From Candidatus Pseudomonas phytovorans (lineage in GTDB: Bacteria; Pseudomonadota; Gammaproteobacteria; Pseudomonadales; Pseudomonadaceae), in assembly GCA_029202525.1 (NCBI GenBank), contig CP119325.1, positions 186,001 to 250,000 of the forward strand: a DNA stretch of 64,000 nucleotides. Reading direction: 5' to 3'. The notes under the pieces were generated by a model that saw nothing but the letters and a program-made list of their open reading frames with translations, was not told where the DNA came from and made no database searches. A program made the position numbers and the translations under genes. Numbering within the stretch: position 1 is the stretch's first letter; each line of letters starts with the position of its first letter. Of the stretch, positions 23,092 through 32,247 are shown piece by piece.

Positions 23092-24017
23092 TGGCACCTG
23101 AGGAAAAAATGGCACGCCGCGTGCTCGCCATTCGCAATTTGCTTCCTCCCTTTGACCTCGACTCGTTGGCAACCGAATACGGCGAACTCGAATACCTCAA
23201 CCTCCCCTACGACGTTGACGGCATCACCATCGGGATAGGAGGCAGCCAAAGGCCCCGAGTACTGGTTAACGCCTCAGCTCCGGCCACCCGTCGCAAATTC
23301 ACCTTGGCCCATGAGCTCGGCCACATCGTCATTCCTTGGCACACCGGCACCATCATCTCCCATCTCAGCCCACACCAGGCCGACACGGCGTACATGCAAA
23401 TGGAGGCCGAAGCTAATCGTTTTGCCGCCGAGCTACTTATGCCGTCCGACTGGCTGGCCGATCAGTACGAAGGCGCAGGTACCGTGGAAGCCTACTTTCG
23501 TGCAGTACAGAGCACAGTGGGTGCATCAAGGGAGGCTACCTTCTACAAGCTCTTTAGCTCATTACCCAGCCCCATCATTTGCGTTCAGGTCGATATCAGC
23601 AACCACGTGTTGAACGGGAAACGCTCCCCTTCCGCACCTTCACTCCCTCATAGAGGTACCCACGTCGACCGGGAATACTTCCACGCAGACAACCGCTACG
23701 AAGAATTCGATATAGATGGGCAGCGCTACATCAGCTGGTCTTTCATCGGCCGGGAGATTGAAGAAATCGACCCTCGCCCTTGGCGCGCGATTTACCAGGA
23801 AATTCTGGATGACACCGGGATGCAAGCAAACTTTCAGAGCATCACCGCGATATTGGCCAGTGCGTGCAACAAGAACCGAGCGCAAAGCGAGCACGATACC
23901 TGCGGCGCGGTATTTCGGGCTTTCGCTAATTATGAGCGGTACGGACCGGTAGTGAAACATCCGCTGTTTGAGCAATACGTGATCAAACGAGTCAGGGAAT
24001 TGAAGTTACGTGATTGA
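23091..24017 (+). CDS. ImmA/IrrE family zinc metallopeptidase
   Basis: 308 residues. The zinc site is clear: FTLAHELGHIVIP (HELGH at 74-78) with the third ligand region EAEANRFAAELLMP (E107). ImmA in ICEBs1 and IrrE in Deinococcus cleave repressors in response to stress. Here the protein is the last of three coupled genes and could cleave the acidic partner to free the nuclease. The C-terminal 150 residues are longer than the minimal domain. An internal ATG at residue 7 (MARRVLAI) is an alternative start. It appears less GC-rich than the flanking core genes. Confidence 0.88.
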   Translation: MAPEEKMARRVLAIRNLLPPFDLDSLATEYGELEYLNLPYDVDGITIGIGGSQRPRVLVNASAPATRRKFTLAHELGHIVIPWHTGTIISHLSPHQADTAYMQMEAEANRFAAELLMPSDWLADQYEGAGTVEAYFRAVQSTVGASREATFYKLFSSLPSPIICVQVDISNHVLNGKRSPSAPSLPHRGTHVDREYFHADNRYEEFDIDGQRYISWSFIGREIEEIDPRPWRAIYQEILDDTGMQANFQSITAILASACNKNRAQSEHDTCGAVFRAFANYERYGPVVKHPLFEQYVIKRVRELKLRD

Positions 24018-24039
24018 TTCGATTCATCACCCTCATCCT

Positions 24040-24242
24040 ATGGGAGCGAGCGAGGCTCGGGGATAACCCAGATGACCTGTCCCGGTGTTCGCGGCTGAAG
24101 CCGCTCCCACAGTGATTGCGTAGTTTCTGGATTTTATACATGACAGCAGCTCCCAATAGAAGCCGGTGTCTCTGAGGCCTGAGCTGTACCTGTGGGAGCC
24201 CGGCTTGCCGCCGATGGACTGCAAAGCAGCCCCTCGGCGGCC
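24040..24242. repeat. Degenerate REP cluster between the ImmA gene and a TonB receptor gene
   Basis: Diverged REP pieces: GGGAGCGAGCGAGGCTCGGG (24042-24061), CGGCTGAAGCCGCTCCCACA at about 24092-24111, and CCTGTGGGAGCCCGGCTTGC at about 24189-24208, followed by a GGGGCTGC-type stem. The cores differ from the standard copies. It separates convergent genes. Confidence 0.7.
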
Positions 24243-24246
24243 TTGA

Positions 24247-26544
24247 TCAGAACGCGGTACTCACCGTCAACGACAGGTTACGCGGGTCTCCATAGATGCC
24301 CCCGGCATAGAACCCGTACTGGGTGTAGTAGTGCTTGTCGAACAGGTTGTTGGCGTTGAGGCTGACGCTGGTGTCGTCGGTCAACTGGTACTTGGCCATG
24401 GCATTCCAGATGGCATAACCGGACCAGTTCACATCGGTGGCACCATTGCTCACACCATTGGTGGGCTGGCCTGCCGGGCTGGAAATTGCGCGGATGTTGG
24501 TCTGCGCCGTCACACCTGCACCCAGGGTCAGGCGGTCGAGCGGGCCGCTCAGGCGGTAGGTGGTCGAAGCCTTGAACAGGTGCGACGGGTCGCTGCGGCC
24601 ATCGCTGTCGACGCGACGGAAGTGCAGGTAGGTATAACCGGCGTACACGTTCCAGTTGGGGGTCAACGCACCGGCGACTTCCAGGTCGATACCGTCAGTC
24701 TCCTGGCCGGAGCCGGCCTTGTAGGCGTCGCCACCGGTCGGTGTGGTCAGGTCGCCGTCCAGCACCGCCTTGTTTTCCTGCTTGGTGCGGAAGTACGCCG
24801 CCGAGGCATTCAGGCGGCCGTCGAACCACTCACCCTTGATACCCGTCTCGTAACTTTGCCCGCGAATTGGCTCAACCTTGCTGCCGCTGCTGGTTTCAGA
24901 GGTTTGTGGGGTGAAGATGTCGGTGTAGCTGGCGTACAGCGAGTAGTTGTCGTTGAGGTCGTAGATCGCGCCCAGGTATGGGGTGACGATGCCGTTCTCT
25001 TCCTGGCTGGTACGCGCGCCTGCCACGCTGCGGGTGGTGGTGGAGTAGTTGCTGGTGCGCACGCCGACGATCACCGACAGCGGGTCGGTGATGCTCAGGC
25101 GGGTAGCGGCGTACATGCCCTGCAGGCGAGTGGTGGTCTTGCTGTGGCGGCCGGTACGCGAGGCGAGCATGTTGTAATCGTCGTCCACACCGTTACGCCA
25201 GTCCGTCACCGGCAAGCCGTTGTTGGCGCGGAACAGGCAGCCCACCGAGGGCGCACTGGCCAGGCCGTCGCCAACCATGGTGCAGCTGTATTCAGGTGAC
25301 CAGCCCACGGTACGGCTGTCGTTGTAGCCGACCATCGCCTGGTGGGTGCGGCCGAACATCTGGAACGGGCCTGACAGGTCAATTTGCGCCGATTGCTGGG
25401 TGGTGTCGCTGGAGCTGTGCAGGCCGTTCAGCACAGCACCGCTGCCGTCCTGGTCCCAGTAGCCGCCATAGGTGCCGCGCCCGGCCGAGTTGACCTTGGC
25501 CAGGCCGCGGTGATTGAGGGTTTCGGTGGTGCTTTGAGCTGCTTTCAGGTCCAAAGCCCAGTCGTTGTCGAAGCGGTGCTGCAGCGAGCCGAATGCGGTG
25601 CGGGTGGTGTACTCGCCAAAGCTCCAACTGGGCACCACGTTGGTGCTGCGCGGCAGGTCGGTCTTGCTGCCGTCGCGGTACCACAGCGGGATGTTCGCAC
25701 CCCAGCCGCCACCCACCACCTTGTTGTACTCGTACTGATAGCCGGCACCGAGGGTGGTGGCGTCGTCCAGGTCGAATTCGAAATTGGCCAGCGCGGCGCG
25801 GGAGCGCTCGGACTGGTTGTCGCGGAACGAGTTGGCGTCCTGCTGGGTCATCACGAAACGCGAGCGCAGGCGGCCGTCTTCGGACAACGGCAGGTTCAGG
25901 TCGGCACCCAGCCGGCGTTTGTCCCAGCTGCCGTAGGTGGCATAGGCGCTGCCGCCGAAGGTTTTGGTTGGGGCCTTGCGGATCAGGTTGACGGTGGCCG
26001 AAGGGTCGCCGGTGCCACCCAGCAGGCCGTTGGCGCCACGCACGATATCGATGCGCTCGTACAGGTCCATGTTGAGCGCGTTGCCGCTGCCGCTGAAATC
26101 GGAGCCGCCCTGAGTCTGCAGGCCGTCGATCTTCCAGTTGGTGATGGAGTAGCCACGGGCACGGTAATCGGTACGCCCGCCCACCTCGGATTTGCTCGCT
26201 GTCACGCCCGGGGCGGTTTCCAGCGCCTGCTCGATGGTGTGGATGTCGCGGTCATCCATCTGCTGGCGGGTGATGGTGGTGACCGATTGCGGCGTCTGCC
26301 GTGGCGTCAGCGCCAGGCCGGTAGAGCTGCGGGTGCTCTCGACCGTGTAGCCCAACTGGCCGGCGTCGTCGGCGGAAAGCAGCGCACTGTCCTCGATCTG
26401 GGTGGCATCCAGCTCCAGGGTTTGGCCGTCGGCAGCCATGGCCCCGCCACTGATAGCGACGGCAACGAAGAAGGCCAACGGCTTGAGGCGATTGCCATTT
26501 TGGCTGTTAGAGGTGAAGGCGTTCGGGATGCTTATTGGATTCAT
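24247..26544 (-). CDS. TonB-dependent siderophore receptor
   Basis: Outer-membrane iron-siderophore importer of 765 residues. The signal peptide ends near residue 37 (GGAMA). A TonB-box-like LELDATQI precedes the plug (TPQSVTTITRQQMDDRDIHT, YRARGYSI, ERIDIVRGANGLLGGTGDPS), and a 22-strand barrel ends in the typical aromatic terminus SLTVSTAF. The extension before the plug is too short for an STN signalling domain, so it is not a sigma/anti-sigma-type receptor. The ligand is unknown; the plug resembles FpvA/FoxA-type receptors. It is divergent from a two-component system that may control it. Confidence 0.92.
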   Translation of the reverse strand: MNPISIPNAFTSNSQNGNRLKPLAFFVAVAISGGAMAADGQTLELDATQIEDSALLSADDAGQLGYTVESTRSSTGLALTPRQTPQSVTTITRQQMDDRDIHTIEQALETAPGVTASKSEVGGRTDYRARGYSITNWKIDGLQTQGGSDFSGSGNALNMDLYERIDIVRGANGLLGGTGDPSATVNLIRKAPTKTFGGSAYATYGSWDKRRLGADLNLPLSEDGRLRSRFVMTQQDANSFRDNQSERSRAALANFEFDLDDATTLGAGYQYEYNKVVGGGWGANIPLWYRDGSKTDLPRSTNVVPSWSFGEYTTRTAFGSLQHRFDNDWALDLKAAQSTTETLNHRGLAKVNSAGRGTYGGYWDQDGSGAVLNGLHSSSDTTQQSAQIDLSGPFQMFGRTHQAMVGYNDSRTVGWSPEYSCTMVGDGLASAPSVGCLFRANNGLPVTDWRNGVDDDYNMLASRTGRHSKTTTRLQGMYAATRLSITDPLSVIVGVRTSNYSTTTRSVAGARTSQEENGIVTPYLGAIYDLNDNYSLYASYTDIFTPQTSETSSGSKVEPIRGQSYETGIKGEWFDGRLNASAAYFRTKQENKAVLDGDLTTPTGGDAYKAGSGQETDGIDLEVAGALTPNWNVYAGYTYLHFRRVDSDGRSDPSHLFKASTTYRLSGPLDRLTLGAGVTAQTNIRAISSPAGQPTNGVSNGATDVNWSGYAIWNAMAKYQLTDDTSVSLNANNLFDKHYYTQYGFYAGGIYGDPRNLSLTVSTAF

Positions 26545-26684
26545 TTGGGAAGACTTCGTATTTGCAGATGATTTTTTGTTAGGATTCTATGGATCGGCCC
26601 TCCAAGCTCCAGACCCGACATGTACGGGGATGTAATTGAACGTAATGAGCGCCCCGGCCCTCACCGCACAGGTGTTTTTTCCGC

Positions 26685-27404
26685 ATGAGCACGACCCTGC
26701 TGGTTGTCGACGATGACGACGAGATCCGCGAACTTCTTTGTGATTACCTGACAGATGCCGGCTATATCGTGCTGGCTGCTGCCGACGGCGAGCAAATGCG
26801 CGAACAGCTGGCGCGGCAGAAAGTGGACCTGGTGGTGCTCGACCTGATGCTGCCGGGTGAAGATGGTCTTAGCCTGTGCCGCCAGTTACAAGCGACGCCA
26901 GGGCTGGCAGTGATCATGCTGTCGGCCAAGGGCAGCACGCTGGACCGCATCATCGGCCTGGAAGTGGGTGCCGACGACTACCTGGCCAAGCCTTTCGAGC
27001 CACGCGAGCTGATCGCCCGGATCAAGGCCGTGCTGCGTCGCCCGCAACGCCTGGAGACACCGGCCGAGGAACCGGCTGCGAATGCCCAGCTGTTCGCGGG
27101 CTTTCGCCTGGAACACGTGAAACGCCTGCTCACCCGCCCTGATGGCGAAACCCTGACCCTGCCGCGCTCCGACTACCGCGTGCTGCGCGAACTGCTGGAA
27201 GCCAACAACCGGGTGGTTTCACGCGACCAGCTGACCCGCAGTGCGTTCGGCCGCGACCACCTGCCCGACGACCGTTCGGTGGACATGTGCGTCAGCCGCC
27301 TGCGCCAGCAACTACGACGTGCGCCGGCGGGTGCGGCGCAAATCCTCACCATCCGCAACGAAGGCTACCTGCTGAGCATCGCCAGCCGCGAGACGGATGC
27401 CTGA
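26685..27404 (+). CDS. OmpR-family response regulator
   Basis: 239 residues. The receiver has the acidic pocket VVDDDDE and the phospho-acceptor D53 (LVVLDLMLPGEDG), with K at LAKPFEPRELIARIKAVLRR. The C-terminal winged helix is DNA-binding (DYRVLRELLEANNRVVSRDQL, SVDMCVSRLRQQL). It overlaps the downstream kinase gene by eight bases. Likely targets are the divergent receptor gene or the downstream glutamate-synthase-like gene. Confidence 0.94.
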   Translation: MSTTLLVVDDDDEIRELLCDYLTDAGYIVLAAADGEQMREQLARQKVDLVVLDLMLPGEDGLSLCRQLQATPGLAVIMLSAKGSTLDRIIGLEVGADDYLAKPFEPRELIARIKAVLRRPQRLETPAEEPAANAQLFAGFRLEHVKRLLTRPDGETLTLPRSDYRVLRELLEANNRVVSRDQLTRSAFGRDHLPDDRSVDMCVSRLRQQLRRAPAGAAQILTIRNEGYLLSIASRETDA

Positions 27405-28773
27405 CTTGCGCTGGCTTCGCCGGCTGTGGCCGCGCACCTTGTTTGGTCAGCTGCTGCTGATCATGGTCAGCGGCACGTTGGTGATCCAGTTGATGTCGAG
27501 CAGCATCTGGTTCGATGTGCGTTTCGCCCAGGTACTAGAGGCACCCGTTCGGTTGATCGCCGCGCGCAGTGCACCACTGATTGCCCAGGCCAGCTGCCAC
27601 GCCGGTACGCTGAAAGTGCCAGCCCACTACCAGCTGCGCTGCGCCGAAACGCTGCCCACGCCTGAGGATGACGAGCCTCGCGGGCGCAGGCGCGTCGAAC
27701 TGCTGTTGCAGCAGGCCCTCACGTATGAATTGGGGCAGGCGCGGGAAGTGCGCCTGATGAAGGTGCAACTGACCAATGAACTGGGCCAGCCGATCGTGTG
27801 GCGCAGCCTGTTCGGCCTGCGCACGGCCCAGGCGCATATCCAGTTCGCGGTGCCGTTGGCCGATGGCCACTGGCTGACCATCGATGGCCAGGAACTGCAG
27901 GGCTGGAGCGGCGAGTCGGCCTGGGTGCTGATCAGCGATTACCTGCTGCGGGTGTATGCGCTGCGCATCTTCGCGGTGCTGCTGGTGTGCCTGGTTGCCG
28001 TGCGCCTGTGTCTGCGCCCTTTGCGGCGGCTGGCCGATGCCGCACGGGGCCTGGGTGGCAACCTCGAACAACCGCCTTTGGCACTGGATGGCCCGGAGGA
28101 AGTGCGCCAGGCCGCCCAGGCGTTCAACGCCATGCAGCAGCGGCTGATTGCCATGGTCAATGACAAGGCCTACTTCCTGGCCGCCGTATCCCACGACCTG
28201 CGCACCCCGCTAACGCGCATGCGCCTGCGCCTGGAGCGCTTGCCGGACGACGAACACCGCCAGCGCCTGCGGCAGAACATTGCGCAGATGGACGACATGA
28301 TCGGCCAGGTGCTCGATTACCTGCGCGCGGGGGAGCAACTGAATTTGCAGCAGGTGGACCTGGACCGGCTGGTGGCACGCCAGTGCGCCGAACTGGCTAG
28401 CGCTGAAGAACCACTACCGGTGCATGGCCAGGCGGGTTGTTCGCAGGTCGATGCCCTGCTGCTGCAGCGCTGCCTGCAGAACCTGCTGGTCAATGCGTTG
28501 CGTTATGCCAAGGACGTTTCGGTCACACTGGAGCGCGCAACCACGGGCGTATTCATCCACATCGACGACCGCGGGCCCGGGATTGCGCCGGAGCTGCTGG
28601 CGACAATCACCGACCCGTTCGTGCGCGGTGAAGGGTCGCGTAATCAGTCATCTGGCGGGTATGGGTTGGGGTTGAGCATTGCTCAGCGGATCGCCGCAAG
28701 CCATGGCGGGGATCTAGTACTGTTGAACCGCGAAGGCGGCGGATTGAGGGTCAGCGTGCTGCTCCCTCTCTGA
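27397..28773 (+). CDS. Sensor histidine kinase (EnvZ/OmpR class)
   Basis: 458 residues. TM1 is about 17-36 and TM2 about 184-204, enclosing a periplasmic sensor of about 150 residues with two cysteines (C67, C82). A HAMP region follows, then the phospho-acceptor H266 (LAAVSHDLRTPLTRMR) and the ATPase boxes (NLLVNALRYA, DDRGPGIAP, GYGLGLSIAQRI). It is partner of the upstream regulator. The signal is unknown. Confidence 0.94.
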   Translation: MPDLRWLRRLWPRTLFGQLLLIMVSGTLVIQLMSSSIWFDVRFAQVLEAPVRLIAARSAPLIAQASCHAGTLKVPAHYQLRCAETLPTPEDDEPRGRRRVELLLQQALTYELGQAREVRLMKVQLTNELGQPIVWRSLFGLRTAQAHIQFAVPLADGHWLTIDGQELQGWSGESAWVLISDYLLRVYALRIFAVLLVCLVAVRLCLRPLRRLADAARGLGGNLEQPPLALDGPEEVRQAAQAFNAMQQRLIAMVNDKAYFLAAVSHDLRTPLTRMRLRLERLPDDEHRQRLRQNIAQMDDMIGQVLDYLRAGEQLNLQQVDLDRLVARQCAELASAEEPLPVHGQAGCSQVDALLLQRCLQNLLVNALRYAKDVSVTLERATTGVFIHIDDRGPGIAPELLATITDPFVRGEGSRNQSSGGYGLGLSIAQRIAASHGGDLVLLNREGGGLRVSVLLPL

Positions 28774-28862
28774 TCAGGTAAGAGTCTTTTACCGATTACC
28801 CAGGTTTTCCCTCCCCCGCCTTTGCCTATCCTATGCCCGGTCATCCTGCCTGCGATGGACCC

Positions 28863-30530
28863 ATGAATCACTCTCTGCCCAGCCGCTACGCCTGCCTCGC
28901 CATCTGCCTGCTGTTCACCTTCGCCAGCCTGCCGCTGCTGCCCCAGCATGCCTGGCTATGGCCAATAACACTGGTCACTGCACTGCTCAGCCTGGTCGGG
29001 CTCAACGACCTGCGTCAGAGCCACCACGCCGTGCGCCGCAACTACCCGATCCTGGGCAATATCCGCTACCTGATCGAAACCATACGCCCGGAAATCCGCC
29101 AGTACCTGATCGAAGGTGACGACGACAAGCTGCCGTTCTCCCGTTCGCAGCGCTCGCTGGTGTACGCCCGCGCCAAGAACGAAAGCGCCGAGAAAGCCTT
29201 CGGCACCCTGAACGACGCCTACAAGCCCGGTTTCGAATTCATCAGCCATTCAATGCTGCCAGTGGCCACGCCAGACCCGGCATCGTTTCGCATCGCCATT
29301 GGCGGGCCACAATGCCGTCAGCCCTATTCGGCCTCGATCTTCAACATCTCGGCCATGAGCTTTGGTGCCCTCAGCGCCAATGCCATCGCCGCCCTCAACC
29401 GCGGCGCGCGCATGGGGCGTTTTGCCCATGACACCGGTGAGGGCAGCATCAGCCCGTACCACCGCGAACAGGGTGGTGACCTGATCTGGGAAATCGGCAG
29501 TGGCTACTTCGGTTGCCGTACCGCAGACGGTCGTTTCGACATGCATCGCTTCGCCGAACAGGCCCGCGCGCCACAGGTGAAAATGATCGAGATCAAGCTC
29601 AGCCAGGGCGCCAAGCCGGGCCACGGCGGCATCTTGCCGGGGCACAAGGTGAGCGCCGAAATTGCCGAGACCCGTGGCGTACGCGCAGGCGAGGACTGCA
29701 TCTCGCCGGCCGCCCACAGCGCCTTCCGCACGCCGGTCGAGTTGCTGCATTTCGTCGCCAGCCTGCGCGAACTGTCGGGCGGCAAGCCTGTGGGCTTCAA
29801 ATTCTGCCTGGGCCACCCGTGGGAGTTCATGGGCATTGCCAAGGCCATGCTGGCCACCGGCATCACCCCGGACTTCATCGTGGTCGATGGCAAGGAAGGC
29901 GGTACCGGCGCGGCACCACGCGAATTCAGCGACAACATGGGCGTGCCCATGCGCGAAGGCTTGATGTTCGTGCACAACACCCTGGTGGGCCTGAACCTGC
30001 GCTCCAGCATCCGGATCGGCGCTGCGGGCAAGATCGTCAGTGCCTTCGACATCGCCAGCGTACTGGCTATCGGCGCGGATTGGGTCAACTCGGCACGCGG
30101 CTTCATGTTTGCCATTGGCTGCATTCAGTCGCAGAGCTGCCACACCAATAAATGCCCGACCGGCGTGGCCACGCAAGACCCACTGCGCCAGCGCGCCCTG
30201 GTGGTGCCTGACAAGGCCGAGCGGGTGGCCAGCTTCCATCGCAACACGCTGCACGCACTGGCCGAAATGCTGGCGGCTGCGGGCCTGGAGCACCCTTCGG
30301 AGCTTAAGCCCAAGCACCTGGCGCGGCGCATCAGCCCCAGCGAAATCGGGCTGTTCTCGGACCTGCACACGTTCCTCAAGCCAGGCGAGTTGCTCAGCGG
30401 CTCGATTGAAAGCGAGTTCTATGCGCGGATGTGGCGGATGGCACGTAGTGACAGTTTTGCGCCGGAGAGTGGAGACATGATGCCCGTATTGGCAAAAACT
30501 GTACCCCGAAAAGAAACAGCCCCGGCATAA
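28863..30530 (+). CDS. FMN-binding glutamate synthase family protein with N-terminal membrane anchor
   Basis: 555 residues from the ATG at 28863. Two short hydrophobic segments (about 8-50) are followed by the GltB central/FMN domain: FNISAMSFGALSANAIAALNRGA, DTGEGSISPYH, KLSQGAKPGHGGILPG, VDGKEGGTGAAP. The cysteine cluster CIQSQSCHTNKCPTGVATQ would bind a 3Fe-4S centre. There is no glutamine-amidotransferase domain and no partner gltD nearby, so ammonia-independent glutamate synthesis is doubtful. It may be a membrane-bound oxidoreductase. It follows the two-component genes by about 90 bases. Confidence 0.88.
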   Translation: MNHSLPSRYACLAICLLFTFASLPLLPQHAWLWPITLVTALLSLVGLNDLRQSHHAVRRNYPILGNIRYLIETIRPEIRQYLIEGDDDKLPFSRSQRSLVYARAKNESAEKAFGTLNDAYKPGFEFISHSMLPVATPDPASFRIAIGGPQCRQPYSASIFNISAMSFGALSANAIAALNRGARMGRFAHDTGEGSISPYHREQGGDLIWEIGSGYFGCRTADGRFDMHRFAEQARAPQVKMIEIKLSQGAKPGHGGILPGHKVSAEIAETRGVRAGEDCISPAAHSAFRTPVELLHFVASLRELSGGKPVGFKFCLGHPWEFMGIAKAMLATGITPDFIVVDGKEGGTGAAPREFSDNMGVPMREGLMFVHNTLVGLNLRSSIRIGAAGKIVSAFDIASVLAIGADWVNSARGFMFAIGCIQSQSCHTNKCPTGVATQDPLRQRALVVPDKAERVASFHRNTLHALAEMLAAAGLEHPSELKPKHLARRISPSEIGLFSDLHTFLKPGELLSGSIESEFYARMWRMARSDSFAPESGDMMPVLAKTVPRKETAPA

Positions 30531-30542
30531 GCCAGGGCTGTT
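30515..30542. terminator. Hairpin at the convergent ends of the glutamate-synthase-like and porin genes
   Basis: Stem AACAGCCC/GGGCTGTT (30515-30522 and 30535-30542), overlapping the stop codon at 30528-30530. The A/T flanks are weak, and it may act on both strands. Confidence 0.65.
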
Positions 30543-30560
30543 CGATACATCAGACCAGAA

Positions 30561-31880
30561 TCAGAAGATGCTGATCGGGTACTCGACGAATACGCGGACT
30601 TCGTTGCCGTCGTCGTTGTAACCGTTCTGCTGCACGGCGTTGTTGGTACGCAGGAACGAGCTACGCAGCTTGATGGACAGGTCCTTGGCCGGGCCGTCCT
30701 GCACCACGTAACGGATCTGGTTGAAGATCTCGCGCTCTTTACCTTCGCCGAAGCCCTGCGGGTTGGCAACGTTACGGGTATTGATGTTGTCACCCACCAC
30801 GTAAGCCAGCTTGTAGGTCAGGCCCGGGATGCCGTAGGCACCGAAGTCCAGGCCGTAGCCCAGCTGCCAGGAACGCTCGTCTTCGGCGTTGAAGTCGGAC
30901 CAGTACGAGTTGGCCAGGTAGATGGTCGAACCACCGTCACCCACGCCGCCAGCGTTCTGGTAGAAGCCGTAGTTGTAGCCGGTGCTGCCGGTGCTGCGCT
31001 GATGCGCGAGGGTGAACGAGTGCGCACCGTACGCGTAAGTGGCTGCCAGGCTCCAGATGGTGTTGGAGTCGCCGTTCAGGCCAGCAGCTTCTACGTACTT
31101 GCGGTCGATGTCCGACTTGTAGCCGTTGAAGTCCAGGGTCAGGGACTGGTCGCTGGCGATCGGGAAGACGTAGTTCAAGCCCAGGTAGTGCTTCTTCATC
31201 ACGTCTTCGTTGTCGGCGGTGTACAGCGAAGCGGTGAAGTTGTCGGTGAACTTGTAGCTACCACCGAAGACGTTGATCGACTTCAGGCCGCCACCGTCAC
31301 GGCGCTCGGCGCTTTTGCGCGCTTCCTGGGTGAAGCGGCCGGCGTTCAGCTCCAGGCCCTCGATCTCTTTCGAGGTGATCAGGGTACCGGTGAAGCTTTC
31401 TGGCAGCAGACGCGCGTCGTCGTACTGCAGCACTGGCAGTGCTGGCATCTGGTCGCCGTACTTCAGCACGGTGTTGGAGATGCGGAATTTCACTGCAGCA
31501 CCACCACGGGCCAGGTTGTGCGGCGAGCTGGCGTTGCCTTCGGCATTGGTGGTTTCGTGCGGTTTGAAGAAGTCGACGCCGCCACCACCGTTGTGGCCTT
31601 TGCCGCCGTCCAGACGCACGGCGTAGAGGCCGAATGCGTCAACGCCGACACCGACGGTGCCCTGGGTGAAGCCGGAGTTGAAGTTGGCGATGAACGCCTG
31701 GCCCCATTCGATCTGGTCGTCGGTGCCGTGCTTCTTGTCACGGTTGATGTAGGCGTTGCGCAGAAGGACGTTGGCGTGGCTGTCCTCGATGAAGCCCTTG
31801 CTGTCGGCCTGGTCATTGGCCTGGGCCTGGGTCGCGGCGATCATCGCCAGAGCGACCAGGCTGATCCTGGTTTTCAACAT
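30561..31880 (-). CDS. OprD-family outer membrane porin
   Basis: 439 residues. The signal peptide MLKTRISLVALAMIAATQAQA is followed by NDQADSKGFIEDSHANVLLRNAYINRD, the hallmark OprD start. An 18-strand barrel ends in VRVFVEYPISIF. The GGKGHNGGGGVDFFKP and YDDARLLPESFTG features favour the OprE/OprQ branch rather than basic amino-acid OprD. It is a specific or general small-solute channel; the substrate is unknown. A promoter and 5' hairpin are listed separately. Confidence 0.92.
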   Translation of the reverse strand: MLKTRISLVALAMIAATQAQANDQADSKGFIEDSHANVLLRNAYINRDKKHGTDDQIEWGQAFIANFNSGFTQGTVGVGVDAFGLYAVRLDGGKGHNGGGGVDFFKPHETTNAEGNASSPHNLARGGAAVKFRISNTVLKYGDQMPALPVLQYDDARLLPESFTGTLITSKEIEGLELNAGRFTQEARKSAERRDGGGLKSINVFGGSYKFTDNFTASLYTADNEDVMKKHYLGLNYVFPIASDQSLTLDFNGYKSDIDRKYVEAAGLNGDSNTIWSLAATYAYGAHSFTLAHQRSTGSTGYNYGFYQNAGGVGDGGSTIYLANSYWSDFNAEDERSWQLGYGLDFGAYGIPGLTYKLAYVVGDNINTRNVANPQGFGEGKEREIFNQIRYVVQDGPAKDLSIKLRSSFLRTNNAVQQNGYNDDGNEVRVFVEYPISIF

Positions 31881-31979
31881 GTTGTTTTCCTTATTTCTTA
31901 ATCAAAAACGCTGCGCAATTATGACGCCAGGAACCAACGCCCCTTCGTAGGTTCGACGCTATGCGGATCCAGACTGGCG

Positions 31980-31996
31980 GGCCTGCACGGCAGGCC
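31980..31996 (-). promoter_or_regulatory. Hairpin at the predicted 5' end of the porin mRNA
   Basis: Perfect 7-bp stem GGCCTGC/GCAGGCC with a 3-base loop, beginning about where transcription from the promoter at 32005-32034 should start. A terminal 5' stem-loop can protect an outer-membrane protein mRNA from decay. Confidence 0.45.
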
Positions 31997-32004
31997 GTGG
32001 CCGA

Positions 32005-32034
32005 ATCCTAGCCGCGCGCGATTACAAATGTCAA
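32005..32034 (-). promoter_or_regulatory. Sigma-70 promoter of the OprD-family porin
   Basis: Minus-strand TTGACA (32029-32034), an 18-base spacer and TAGGAT (32005-32010). The predicted leader is about 120 bases. Confidence 0.6.
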
Positions 32035-32247
32035 AAAAACGTGAAATGCAGGTTGATATAACCAAAATCACCGGCGTGTCTGGTGCATTTCCATGCAGGC
32101 TGGCGCCATCAGTGGGCAATTTATCTTATGTAGGAAATTGCCTTTTGATCGAACGGACAGTTTCCCTGAGCACGCAAACGCGTGGGGGCAGAGGCTGTTA
32201 CAAACGGACACATATGTAAAGACAACCCTTTACAAATACTCAAGCAA

